Shown here: positions 52,101-61,746 of the stretch, piece by piece
Layout of the letters: the number at the start of each line of letters is the position of its first letter
Numbering within the stretch: position 1 is the stretch's first letter
Assembly: GCA_949358305.1 (NCBI GenBank)
Contig: OX442322.1
Span: 2,790,001-2,854,000 of the forward strand
Source of the DNA: Strigamia acuminata
Taxonomy: Eukaryota; Arthropoda; Chilopoda; Geophilomorpha; Linotaeniidae
Direction of reading: 5' to 3'
Length of the DNA: 64,000 bases
Notes under the pieces: generated by a model
Told to the model about the DNA's origin: nothing
Database searches by the model: none
Seen by the model: the letters and a program-made list of their open reading frames with translations, nothing else
Made by a program: the position numbers and the translations under genes

Positions 52101-52618
52101 AGGTTGAAGCCGTGATTAATTCACGACCCCTAACTTATGTTTATGACACTCCTCATGAAAAAGTACCCCTTTCCCCCTTTCATTTTCTCTTAGGAAAGCG
52201 TGTTTTATTTTTGCCGACAGCACCAAAATACTCCACCAATCCAGGGTCCAAAGATGACATCTTAAGAGCATGGGAACACCGACAAACGCTTCTCCACCGT
52301 TTTGGGGATCGTTGGACGAAAGAGTATTTGATTGAATTGCGACAACATCGAGGAGTTACCAGTCAAACCAAATTCGAGATCGGAGATATCGTGATCATCG
52401 AGGACCAAAATAGACCACGACTTACATGGAAACTCGGACGCATCACCTCCGTGAAGGAGGGTCGTGATGGGTTGATTAGATCTTGCGAAATTCAGATGCC
52501 TAGCGGGGCACGTCTAAGAAGGCCGATTCAGAGGTTGTGTAACCTCGAAATCGAAGCTGAGGTTCCAGTCCGCCGGGACGGGGGGACTGTGGAAACTGAC
52601 GGTTCCCAAAATAACTAA
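49148..52618 (+). CDS. BEL-P reverse transcriptase-RNase H-integrase
   Basis: Same frame as Gag-protease; homology already begins right after the stop at 49024 (VSILIGVDNFW). Approximate residues: FGWTLHGS about 5, RVDYDAS-type segment RIVYDASSHAKG about 169, GDIEKAFHRI about 212, active site LCVDDFV about 291 (where many members have Y-V-D-D), RNase H with FCDASPRAYG about 469 and WTDSKIVLHW about 540, integrase zinc-binding HERTLNSGLADT and CVCCRKIQG about 774-817, core CGVDFAGPL about 844, YSDNAKTF about 904, PWWGSFWERMVR about 948, and a C-terminal DUF5641 (GDIVIIEDQNRPRLTWKLG) from about 1076. The frame overlaps the 3' LTR by 31 bases. Complete and uninterrupted. Confidence 0.93.
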   Translation: MAIETIFGWTLHGSTGKTEATMSSLVRVNKILVADNTNELLENFWNLEAIGICHETMEQGIDEVNTLKHFKDQIEWVDDHYEVGLPWKIDRKELDDNREVAEKQLWSLVNKFRKNPQLYLNYKKVIDEQLLSGIVEKVPTDSTSCNNYYIPHRPVIDETRTTTILRIVYDASSHAKGCLSLNDCLSKGPNLLPHLINIILKFRTGKYGAIGDIEKAFHRIHLKKDERDVMRFYWIEDGWNGEESVRIIELRQTRVPFGTSPSPFLLNATVKEHVDKFEDQYPDTCDKLKEDLCVDDFVTSIDNSNNLIQIYDESREILQAADMKLTKWKTNDVKLQEKIIRDDPDCDVTVFQKKTKVLGVVWDIKLDKLGLEISALPNEINLTKYIKRFIVKITVMIFDPLGIANLFVITAKILFQELWKLKIGWDNIIPESVKIAWENWYVQIPYLENLKLDRQLLNWGGNGKRRIHIFCDASPRAYGVVAYTRVLDVNTNTVNVDFIISKCRVAPVKELTLPKLELMGALLATRLIPTLKATLGCEDFTIWTDSKIVLHWIRDTKNRPVTFVYNRVREIVENTQRDIWQHCPGKDNPADLVTRRVNVTQLTEDPLWMKGPNWLACDESGWPNEDDKTNLITEDYEEDVNVALVTIETPDIDYTRFSTRKKLKRVTAWTYRYIENLKTKNRNGEPLTNEELERSERYWLKYLQQVGFQREIRCLTDQKPIEKSSSILKLAPILDANGLLRATHRWGLVELDRNTREPFLLPNEHFITKLIILGEHERTLNSGLADTLSGLRERFWIARARKTIKGIIHKCVCCRKIQGLLAKEKWGLLPIDRVTPSEPFEICGVDFAGPLYTKLGNKVYIALFTCAVTRAVHLELLSNLSTDKFIDCVKRFICRRGIPKTIYSDNAKTFKRADKEINLFLKYLPEEQFQGFITKKQITWKYIVETAPWWGSFWERMVRCVKLALKKTIGRNSLDFEGLVTVLAEVEAVINSRPLTYVYDTPHEKVPLSPFHFLLGKRVLFLPTAPKYSTNPGSKDDILRAWEHRQTLLHRFGDRWTKEYLIELRQHRGVTSQTKFEIGDIVIIEDQNRPRLTWKLGRITSVKEGRDGLIRSCEIQMPSGARLRRPIQRLCNLEIEAEVPVRRDGGTVETDGSQNN
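52571..52587 (+). other. BEL-P polypurine tract
   Basis: CGCCGGGACGGGGGGAC immediately precedes the 3' LTR TGTGG and overlaps the end of pol. Confidence 0.7.
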
Positions 52619-52894
52619 ATCACAAAATCAGTTTTATATTGAGTCCACTGTGGCGCAGGTGTAATGTAACCCCACATCTGTGACCCACATTTTTCTGTGC
52701 TTGCTTTGGGAGAGGAAAAACTCCTCTCCCTTTTATTACAATCATAAAATTAAAATTTTCAGTTCTTTTTGTAAATGCAACTCATGTAGTCGTGTTTTTC
52801 TTGGCTCTGCAAAGTTTTTGTTGATTCCGACTCCATCCGTCCTTCAAGATAAGTTTTGAGAACATTTTGATTTATTTAAGTTACGTGAGTAACT
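52588..52894 (+). repeat. BEL-P 3' LTR
   Basis: 307 bp, about three differences from the 5' copy, followed by GTAGT (52895-52899). Confidence 0.93.
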
Positions 52895-52899
52895 GTAGT

Positions 52900-53418
52900 A
52901 GTCTTTTATTAACCGGACAGTTTTGCAACTGTTCGATTTCTTAATCAATTTACAAATATGGCCATTGACCATTATACTTTATCTATCATTGTATTATTTA
53001 TGGATGAATTGACAAATACACTTATAAAGTCACAAGCTTTATTAACACTTATTAAACACCTTTATGATAAATTATATTTGATTTTTGAACAATTCAGGCA
53101 GTTGTCAGCCAGTCCCTGTATTGGGCGATATCAGACTTCTTGCATAGAATTATGATCAGTCATTCCTAAGATTAAGTGAGCTGTGTTATCGTGGGTGGCC
53201 AGTTTTATAGGGAATCTCCTATAACCTCCATTAACGAATTTATCGGTCTAGTCACATGGCGATGACGGTTTCCAATCGTCAGCGTCATCTATGACCGAAA
53301 TTTAGCAACATTAAACAAATAATGGTTTTAATCGAGCGCTACGGATCGCCCATCAATCAGGACGGTCCGTACGCGTGAAAATACACATTTAAAATAAAAT
53401 AAAATTTTCTTTTATTAG
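52900..53418. other. Host flank upstream of the WAP-like gene
   Basis: AT-rich, probably intron or intergenic sequence; a 65-codon ORF at 52958-53155 has no recognised homology. It ends in the acceptor CTTTTATTAG at 53418. BEL-P is inserted at its left edge. Confidence 0.5.
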
Positions 53419-54790
53419 ATTTCAGAGTGAAATGCCCACGAATGAGTGAAGCACCTGATCTACCAGCTGAAACTTTGAACAAATTTTGTCATCAAGATAC
53501 AAATTGTAGCAAAGGATATCATTGTTGCTTAGTTGTTCAACATTCAACGAGACTGCCGAAATATGTTTGCTCGTACTGGAATAAGAAATTTCCTGACAAT
53601 ATGAATATTATATTACGTAAGTAGCATTATACTGTATATCTGTATCAGATATTATAAATTGCTTTATCTTATTTACATTCACTATAGATGGAAAGACATC
53701 CCTTGAGCATGAAAAAGATATTTCAATTGGTAATATTGTCTTTAAATATTCTTTTACTAATTTAAATTTAAATTTTGTGTTTTCCATAGCATTCAATGCA
53801 AGTTTAAATATGATAAATATATCACCACAGTTTTCACCTCATGTTACATTCCAGCAACTTAATATTCTTAGCAATCCTCACTGGCAGGGTTATGAAGATA
53901 AATTTAACTACTATCAACAACAACAACAGAAACAACAACATCAACTTTTGCTTCAAGAAAAATATTTATTATCAATGAAACCACATTTGGATCGTGTATT
54001 GGTACCATTGCCACAACAAAGTCATTATGGATTTGGATATGTAATTTCTAAACCACCAGAAAAACAGCTGGATATGTCTGTTGGAAATGTACTGGGTTTA
54101 GGAAGAGGAGGAATGGTTGGGACATTTGCAGGATCGATTATTGGAAGCAAGGGTGTGTCTGTTTCAGGAAAAGCTGGATTGACAATTGGAGGAAACGATA
54201 GATTGGTAGATGAACGAAAGACAAGCTCATTATCAAGCTTAAGAAAATTAGGACTTGCAGGTGGCATACAAAACAGTGGAAATGCTTTAATTCTAGATGA
54301 TAAACAAGATATTTCACATGGTAATAAGAAAATAAAAAAATTTGTCTGTTTTATAGTGTTTTTCTTGTTCTTTGTAGGTCAGTGGCTAAATTACGATGCT
54401 TTTGGAGAGAGATATGGCAGTAGTTGGAAATGTCCTCGTAGTAATGTCATTTTGAGTAAAGGTTTAGCTCCAATAAAATGTCTTGTAGATTTTCAATGCC
54501 CACCAAGTCAAAAGTGCTGTCATATTCATCAGCTCTTTGGTACTTATCATTGTGTAACTCCTGAAAGTCTTTTAGAATCAAGTTATCCAGTTGAATTACG
54601 TAAGAGCAATCATTTAGAAATTACTAACAATGAAATATTTCCTTTTTTAAATATTTAGTTGATCAAGATGAAGTAAAAGTGGCATTTCAAAGAGAAGATA
54701 AAGTGTTTATAACTATTCCAGAAGTCCTTCAAGTTTACACCGACAATGGGCATGTCCCCTTCACATACAACTTTCACACAAGATCAGGCA
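53419..54790 (+). CDS. Host gene, five exons, secreted-type protein with two WAP-like cysteine modules
   Basis: Exons by splice sites: 53419-53616, 53688-53729, 53790-54320, 54378-54599, 54659-54790 (198, 42, 531, 222, 132 nt). All lengths are multiples of three, every junction is phase 1, and all introns are GT-AG. Exons 1 and 4 each encode a module C-P-x(n)-C-x5-C-x5-C-C-x(n)-C: KCPRMSE, FCHQDTNC, YHCC in exon 1 and KCPRSNV, KCLVDFQC, QKCC in exon 4. This is the central WAP (four-disulfide core) spacing with fewer cysteines at the end. Exon 3 is long, with a Q-rich stretch (YYQQQQQKQQHQ) and a G-rich part (GLGRGGMVGTFAG). The 57-bp third intron keeps the frame open if retained. The true 5' end is upstream. 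WAP modules often act as extracellular protease inhibitors or in defence; function here is unproven. Confidence 0.75.
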
Positions 54791-54895
54791 GTAAGTTAAA
54801 AGTTATAACATTATGTCGGAAACAATAAGCAGCTCTAAAATTGTAATATAAAATCAGCATCCATTAAAATTATGATAGGTAGATTTTTGAATAAA
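54791..54895 (+). other. Possible alternative 3' end of the host gene
   Basis: If the donor GTAAGT at 54791 is not used, the frame adds 12 residues (KLKVITLCRKQ) and stops at TAA 54826-54828. AATAAA lies at 54890-54895. Otherwise the gene continues to an exon I could not find. Confidence 0.4.
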
Positions 54896-55455
54896 TTTAG
54901 AAATACTAGAAAGTAGTAGAAATAATTAAATTAGTAAAACACCTGAAAAATCTTTTAGCTTGATATATTTTATATTATTTGATTATTTTAATTTTTATAA
55001 CAATCTGGGCCTTGAAAAACAACGATGAATTGTTCAGGCAAATCACCATTGCACCCCTTCCAGACGTAAAAGCAGGTGGGGGTAGCCACTCCAAAATAAA
55101 CTGGCATATGTAAGACAAGATTTCATCAAAAGAACAAAAAGAATGATGATGATGATGGTGGTGGTGGTGGTGGTGAAGATTGTGAATGTGTAGTAAAAAG
55201 AGACGTTTTCGAGAATGAGAAAGGAATAGCAACTTTACACATGAAATGTTTGCGAACAAGTGCGTGTTTACAACAAGTGCTCGTTACTAATACAGATTGG
55301 TAGCCGTAGCGACAGAAAGACAATTGCGCGTAAAATCTAATCATTATTACAACAAATCCTCCATTAGATTATACTCGCTTGTCATGGCAAAAAATGTAAC
55401 TTAATAACTAACATAATATTTGAAAACGAAATATAATAAAATCTTATATCGTCTT
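54896..55455. other. Gap with trinucleotide repeat and orphan ORF tail
   Basis: A (GAT)n(GGT)n run at 55143-55174 lies in a plus-strand frame open from about 55085 to TAG 55301-55303, reading DDDDGGGGGG then EDCECVVKRDVFENEKG and MKCLRTSACLQQ. Its acceptor phases do not fit the host gene's phase-1 pattern, so I leave it unassigned. Minus-strand ORFs here are shadows of the repeat. Confidence 0.35.
55143..55174 (+). repeat. Trinucleotide repeat (GAT)n(GGT)n
   Basis: Four to five GAT units followed by six GGT units. Confidence 0.9.
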
Positions 55456-56370
55456 TCAATTCTTCTTCATCTTTTTCTCTGGCTCTGCATTTTCTCTCAG
55501 CCCGACTTCATTGCAACTCATCATCATCTTTTCAGCCGGGACAGCCTTCGTGAGGAAATCTGCAGGTAATACGTTCGAGGGCATGTGGACCAGGTGGATG
55601 TTGCCTAAATAAGCGTCTTGACGGACAGACATTAAATGACAGTTTATATGTTTCGTTCTACCGAATTGATTTGCGCCAATCACCATGTCCATTGCTCCCG
55701 TACTGTCAGTGTAGATGGGAATGCTTTTTGGAATAAGCGCTCCCTGTCCCAATCCGTGCAGCATACTCCGCACCCACTTCAACCCCTTGAGGAGTTCACA
55801 TATTGCGAGAATCTCGCTTTCGCACGAGGACATGGCTATCAGTTGTTGTTTCTTCGTCTTCCAGTATATCGAGGCGTTCTCCAGCTTGATTAAGACACCT
55901 GAAAATGATCGTGCTGTCTTTGTGGAGCACCAGCTCGCATCCGTGTAGCCGGCGACGTTTCCACTTGTCGATGGAAGAAACAACTTGAAGTCTCGCGTCC
56001 GTCTCACGTAACTCAATACGCGTTTTAACGCGCGAAAGTGGATTTTCCGCGGGTCTCTTGAATATGAAGAGAGTTTGCTTACTGCAAACGAAAGGTCTGG
56101 TCTCGTGATGACCATCAGGTGCATGATGGAACCCAAAATCCGCTGGTAAGCTCGTTTATCAACGTTGCATGAGTCCCCGAATACGTCAAGATCTTGACCC
56201 ACCACTATTGGTGTGCAGGCCTTTGCACGACCGTGCAGGTCGAATGTGTACAGAATTTCGTCCACATATTTCTGCTGACCAATCCAAATGCCTTGTTTCG
56301 TGATTTGTATCTCCATTCCGAGCAAATAATGGACCTCGCCTAATTCGTCGGTCGTTGGAAATCTCAACAC
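55456..56370 (-). pseudogene. Cop-R: copia reverse transcriptase C-terminus and RNase H fragment
   Basis: Minus strand. Homology starts near 56370 (TDELGEVHYLLGMEI) and runs through the reverse transcriptase thumb (RAYQRILGSIMHL, TRPDLSFAVSKLS) and RNase H (GYTDASWCSTKTARSFSG, SSCESEILAICE, KHINCHLMSVRQ, PADFLTKAVP) to TGA at 55456-55458. Sequence details differ from all other copia copies here, so it is another family. The YVDD box and everything before are missing; the ORF's first about 50 residues are antisense BEL-Q and not part of it. No LTR is recognised on either side. Confidence 0.85.
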
Positions 56371-56384
56371 AAGCGCTGGTGGGA

Positions 56385-57808
56385 TCAGCCAGAATACATC
56401 ATTGAGCCAATCAACAAAGAGGAAAAATTCGAGGCTGCCCAAACTCGAGCTGATGTAGTTCATCGGAGAAGTGCTCCAGTACAAGCAGTATATGAATTCA
56501 TTCGAATCAGCAGTGCACTCCAATCCGGATTTGACAGCAGTAGAGAAATTACAATACCTTCAATCAACGTGCACGGGAGAGGCAGCCACGCTTATTTCTT
56601 CATTTCTCTTGTTGGACGGCTCGTACGATCTCGCAAGAGAGGAATTGCATCGTAATTATGGAGCCGAGGATGCGCAGAAAGTGGTTCTCGTCAAATCTAT
56701 AAAAGACATAAAGCCAGTTCGAGAATTACACCCAGTCAAGCCAGTAAGATCGATTCTTACCAAAACATCATCCGCGATACGTCTTCTAGAACAACTTCAA
56801 GTTCCGGTGCGAACAGCCGGGCTCTTCTTGATACTAGAAATAATACAGAAGTTCCCAATTCCAATGGTTACACGTTACTACCAGATTCATGGAGCGAGGT
56901 CAGCAAACGTAATAAAACTACTCGACTTTCTCGCTTCTGAAGTTCAAACCGCCGAACAGATGGAGGAAGCTTTGGGGACCGAAAATCTGACGGTGAAGAA
57001 AGAAAGAACTGAAAGAGAAAAGGATCATGGGAAGGGATTAATGGCGTCGTGCGTTGGAACTCAAGCGCAGAAAGGAGCGTACGACTTGAAATCCAAGTCA
57101 AGCAGACCGGTTACGTGCAGTTTCTGCGCGAGAAGTCACATGAATCCGGAATGCAAGAAAGAAATGTCTGTCGCTGAGAAGTCAGAAATTGTCCGGAAAA
57201 ATTGCCTTTGTTTCAATTGTCTCCGCCCGGGACACCGTGTGTAAGACTGTAAAGTCAAATTTTCATGCAAGACTTGCGGAGGTCGACATCATTCGACAAT
57301 CTGTCGGAAATCATCCGAAAAAGCGCCGATTCCAGCGAGGAAGACGCCGGAAGCCCAAGGTGACACCAACGTTTCTTTGGCCATCTGGTCTACTTTACAG
57401 TTGATGATTTTCTCTGCCGGCCTCAAAACAAAGTCCGGAGGAGTTCATTGTGTCCGAGGGATAATTGATCCAGGGAGCCACCGTTCGTATATTACGAGAA
57501 GTTTCGCGGAACCGTTGAAATTAACGAAGAGCGGTTCGATTCATTCTGCGACGCAGCGTCTGAACGAAGAGTCGCCCTCGGCCATTGATTACGATGTATT
57601 CAACATTTGCTTGCAATCAACACACAATCAAAAGGAGATTCGATTGACTGCCTTGTCCGTCAATAACTTACCATTCGTGACGGGAATCACAAACTCGTCA
57701 GTGATTGAAAAGGTGAAAGCGCTAGGATTGGAAATGGCTGAAGATCTCCCTTCCGAATCGGGTGAAATCGACATTCTCCTCGGAATTGACGTGTGGTGGA
57801 AGATCTAA
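56385..57808 (+). pseudogene. BEL-Q Gag and aspartic protease
   Basis: One frame with TAG at 56456-56458 and TAA at 57242-57244. It carries the Gag start RLPKLEL, DUF1759 (TGEAATLISSF, LHRNYGAEDA), then knuckles CSFCARSHMNPECKK and CFNCLRPGHRV with the stop just before the knuckle's last cysteine, and KTCGGRHHSTIC. The protease reads IIDPGSHRSYIT (about 57462) and SEIDILLGIDVWW-type sequence at the end, as in DUF1758. TAA at 57806-57808 ends it. Confidence 0.85.
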
Positions 57809-57844
57809 ATCAATGGCAGAAAACGAATAAATGACTCACTCGGT

Positions 57845-59800
57845 TTGATCAAAACGATTTTCGGTTGGGTGTTGTCTGGAGCTGCCGGATTGACTGACGT
57901 GTTCACTGAAGAAGCAGAAGCGGTTAATTGCTGTAAAGTTTGTGTTGGCGAACCTGAAAAAGACTTGGAACGATTATGGAGTTTAGAAGCCATCGGGATA
58001 AGCTCGGGAGAAAAGAATTCAGATTTTGTTCGTGACCGATTTGAAGAAACTGCGATTCGTCTTCAAGATGGACGTTATCAGGTCTCGTTACCATTCAACG
58101 AACACAAAGATGAGCTTGACTCCAATTGGGAAATTGCGCTTAATCAACTAGCTGCGACTTTGAAAAGAATAGACAACAATGAAGACCACAAGTTAAGATA
58201 TCACAACGCGATGATGCAGTACGTGGAGGATGAGCATGCGGAAGAAGTTCCGGATGCAGAGAGATTTTTCAAGAAGGGAGTCTACACAATACCGCACCAG
58301 CCGGTAATAAAAGAAGATCGCGAGACAACCAAATTCAGGGTCGTCTTTAATGCATCATCCTCGAAGAAAGGATTCAAATCGCTCAATGACTGTCTTTATC
58401 CGGGACCAAGTTTGAATCCAGACATCATTCTGGTGGGAATTCGATTTCGTTTGTACGTCATTCCAGTGATCGCCGATATCAAACAGGCGTTTCTTCAAGT
58501 AGCAATCAACCCGTCTCATCGAAATTTCCTTCGCTTTCTTTGGGTTGCCAAAGAATATTTCAAGAAGTCGTACTCTTGGAAGAATTTATGGAATTATTTG
58601 CGAGTATTTCGAATGACTGTCGTACCGTTTGGAGTGAATTCTTCGCCGTTTTTACTCTGCGCAGCAATCAGGAAGCAGGGAAAGTCATTCAGCGAGTCCA
58701 ACCCGAAAGAAGCAGACGTATTAGATAAAGGAATATTTATGGACAATCTCACGTCATGAGAAGATAGAGTGAAACGAGTCGTGGAACATTGCATGAAACT
58801 TCAAGCAATCATGGACGATGGTCAACTTCCACTAGTGAAGTGGGCAACTTCAAACGAAACTGTTTTTCAGCAGTTGCAAGAAAATGGTTTTCTGATGAGA
58901 TCCGAAAAATTCGAAGATTTGGACATCATTAAAATGTTAGGGATCGTTTGGAGTGTGAAAGAAGATGTAATGATGGCAAGAATACCGACTTACGAAAACG
59001 TGCCCAAATCAAAGAGAGAGATTCTATCGCTCGTCGCATCTGTGTTCGACCCACTCGGACTTGTCGCTCCAGTCGTCTTGCGTATGAAGTTACTTCTACA
59101 ATCCATATGGGGAAGATCTTTGGGCTGGGACGAGAATGTTTCTAATAAAGAAAAAAGTGAAGTCGACATGTGGTTCAAAGACATTCAGCAATTGAAAAAC
59201 CTGAAAATCAAAAGATGGTTAGGAACATATTCCAAGGAAGAATTGACGTTGGAGATTTTTTGCAACGCAAACCCAAGGGCATATGGTTGCGCCATTTACG
59301 TACGGAACGCAAAAGAAGAAAGTCAACTTCTTCTTATTAAATGAAGAATAGCTCCAGTGAAGAAATTGTCATTGCCTCGCTTGGAGTTAACGGCTACAGT
59401 TGTCGGCGTACGAATGGCTGAATACATAATGAAGGATTTTTTGGTTGAGTACCCGATAAGAGAAGTAAAATTCTTTTCCGATTCAATGATTACTCTCGCC
59501 TGGATTGGTTCGTCGAAGAATTGTTGGAAGCCTTACGTGTCAAATAGGGTGCAGGAAATTAGAATGAAGTCAAAGTCTCACCAGTGGAGATACGTCCCAA
59601 CAACAGAAAATCCAGCGAACATTTTAACGAGACCGCATTTCGCGCAGGAATTGGTTGAGAATCGACTTTGGTGGTCAGGCACTGACGTTTCAAACTTAAT
59701 GCCAATTCGGATGAGTGAAGTTCAGCTTCCTGCAGAAGAAACGAAAGTCATTAATTTAAATGTTGCAACTCAAGAGATTTTTGCGGATGGTTTCTTTTGA
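57845..59800 (+). pseudogene. BEL-Q reverse transcriptase and RNase H
   Basis: Continues the same frame: IFGWVLSGAAG, RVVFNASSSKKG (about 58340), IADIKQAFLQV (about 58468), then FMDNLTS with TGA at 58757-58759 right after the active-site segment, which reads M-D-N instead of V-D-D. RNase H follows with IFCNANPRAYG (aspartate replaced by asparagine) and, after TGA at 59342-59344, LPRLELTATVVG and FFSDSMITLAWIG. Ends at TGA 59798-59800. Both catalytic aspartate losses show it is dead. Confidence 0.83.
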
Positions 59801-59845
59801 AGATTTAGCAGCTTTAAACGACTTAAACGTGTATTTGCATACATT

Positions 59846-61248
59846 ATGCGTTGGAAGAAAATTTTCTCGCGCGGGCAGGACCTCTCGGAACTCGAGTTAG
59901 GAGAAGCGGAATCGAGAATTCTTCGCATTTCTCAAGAAATGCACTTTGGGGATGAAGTGGAAGCTGTTGAAATGAAGAGAGAAATTAGCAAGAACTCCAT
60001 CTTAAAAAATTTCAACTTGTTTTTGGATGACGCGCAATTGATACGATTACGAAGTCGCCTTTGGAAGTCACAACTCAGTTTCGATGAAAATTACTCAGTT
60101 GTTCTCCATCCAGATAGTTGGGTCACTCGCCTAATTATAAGGGAAATTCATCTCAATTTAATGCATGGGAACCTCAGCGAAACGTTGTTCAAGGTTTGTG
60201 ATCGTTTTTGGGTTCTTCGAGGACGTCGTACAGTGCAGTCCGTGATTCGAAATTGTCCGGTGTGCCGAAAAACGAAGTTGACGCAGAACAATCCAATGGT
60301 CGGTGACTTGCCTAAAGAGAGAATTACACCAGCTTGCCATTTCAGCACACTGGAGTGGATCACATGGGTCCAATTTACATCGGAAACGACAAGAAGAAAT
60401 TGAAAAAGGCATACATTCTCATTTTCTCATGCATGGTGACCCGAAATCTACACTTGGAGGTTTCGGACGACCTTTCAGTGAACAAATTTCTTCTGGCCTT
60501 TAGAAAATTTGGAGCGATTCGTGGATTCCCTGAAAAGATTTTTTCTGACAATTCGAGAACGTTCGAGCGTTCGAGGGAGCAGAGAAGTCCAGTCGTGGGG
60601 GAAGCTCGTCCTTAAGGAGGAATTCAAAACGTTTTTGTCGGAGAAGCATATTGTATGGTCATTCAATCCTCCGTTGTCTCCTTGGACCGGAGGAGTATGG
60701 GAAAGGATGGTGCGTGCAGTGAAGGACAAATTGAGAAAGACTCTAATGAAATCGACTGTAGATCTCGAAACCTTATAAACTGTTGCTTACGAGATTGCTT
60801 CAGTGATAAATTTGCGTCCTTTATCGTACGTACACGAGGATATCGATGGAGGAAAAATCATTTCCCGGAAAATTTTCTTTCGGGTGGATTATCAAAGTAC
60901 GTCATCAACGAGAAGCTAAATGCAATCGACGATAAGGTTTTGAAATCATTGGACAGGAAAAGAAGATTATTTGTGTCGGAATTCTGGAAAATTTGGCGTG
61001 AGAGCTACTTAAAACAATTACGGAACTTTCACGAGTCGAAGGGCAATCGAAATTTCAAGAATCCAGAAGTGGGACAAGTCGTTTTAATCGAGAAAGTTGG
61101 AGGTAACCCATACTTCTGGCCAATGGCTCGTATAACTGAAGTTATGCCTGGAAGTGACGGGACAATTAGAGTGGTGAAAGTAGTCTTAGCGAATGGGAAC
61201 CACTATGTACGATCCGTCAAACAAGTTCGAGCTTTGGAGATGGAGTAG
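59846..61248 (+). pseudogene. BEL-Q integrase
   Basis: Zinc-binding region HLNLMHGNLSETLF and CPVCRKTKL (about 60150-60290), core HTGVDHMGPIYIG in a shifted frame from about 60345, FSDNSRTF near 60545, then another shift to WTGGVWERMVRAVK near 60690, a TAA at 60776-60778, and a last shift near 60890 into the C-terminal DUF5641-like part (GQVVLIEKVGGNPYFWPMARI). Ends at TAG 61246-61248. Confidence 0.82.
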
Positions 61249-61295
61249 AGGAGGTGGGTATTTCATTTCTTAATCGCGTTATATCGTGATTCTAT

Positions 61296-61732
61296 TGTGT
61301 TTTCGGTATTCCGTGCTTAAAGCACGATGTTATGTCTATTTAGCATTGAGTACAATGCGGTTTGTATCATTTCTGATATTATTAGTGTTTAATTCCGCCA
61401 CTAGTTGGCGTCTATCTATGTATTTTCACTCAACATGGCCGCTTGCTTGGTTTGCAAGCTCCCACTGTGTTTCCCATCAAGTAATGGCTTATTTTGTAAG
61501 TTTTCTTTTACTAATTAAATTGTTTATGCTTTTTACATTACTGTGCACGTTTGTATAAGTGCACAGCTTCGTTTTTCATTGCATTTCGGCCACGCACGTC
61601 GTGTAGACGTTGCTCCATTGCCGTTAAGTGCGTACGCTCATACGGCGTCACTACCGATCCCGAAACTTTCTTTTCGGCCGTTTTTCGTCGTTTTGCACGA
61701 TAATTCGTGCCTGTTTTTCGTCCTCTGCTACA
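61296..61732 (+). repeat. Cop-G 5' LTR
   Basis: TGTGTTTTCG to CTCTGCTACA, 437 bp. The end lies two bases before the primer site. The start is inferred from similarity to the Cop-M LTR start. Confidence 0.7.
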
Positions 61733-61734
61733 GT

Positions 61735-61746
61735 TGGTAGCAGAGG
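61735..61746 (+). other. Cop-G primer binding site (initiator tRNA-Met 3' end)
   Basis: TGGTAGCAGAGG, as in Cop-M, and likewise buried in a perfect 10-bp inverted repeat (61722-61731 with 61737-61746). Confidence 0.8.

Larger units (their letters stand above)
46961..52894 (+). mobile_element. BEL-P: nearly intact BEL/Pao retrotransposon
   Basis: LTRs 46961-47267 and 52588-52894 (307 bp each) differ at about three sites. GTAGT flanks both ends (46956-46960, 52895-52899). The order gag, protease, reverse transcriptase, RNase H, integrase and the domain types are those of BEL/Pao. Two lesions, a one-base loss near 47797 and TAA at 49022-49024, interrupt the polyprotein. Confidence 0.95.
56385..61258 (+). 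mobile_element. BEL-Q: decayed BEL/Pao element, 5'-truncated
   Basis: Begins inside Gag next to Cop-R and runs to the end of integrase with a polypurine-like GGAGTAGAGGAGGTGGG (61242-61258). No LTR is identified. Six or more stops in one frame plus about three frameshifts near the end mark it as much older than BEL-P. Confidence 0.88.

Noticed and set aside
54975-55344. Histidine- and proline-rich minus-strand ORFs
   Set aside because: They are antisense readings of the GAT/GGT trinucleotide repeat.
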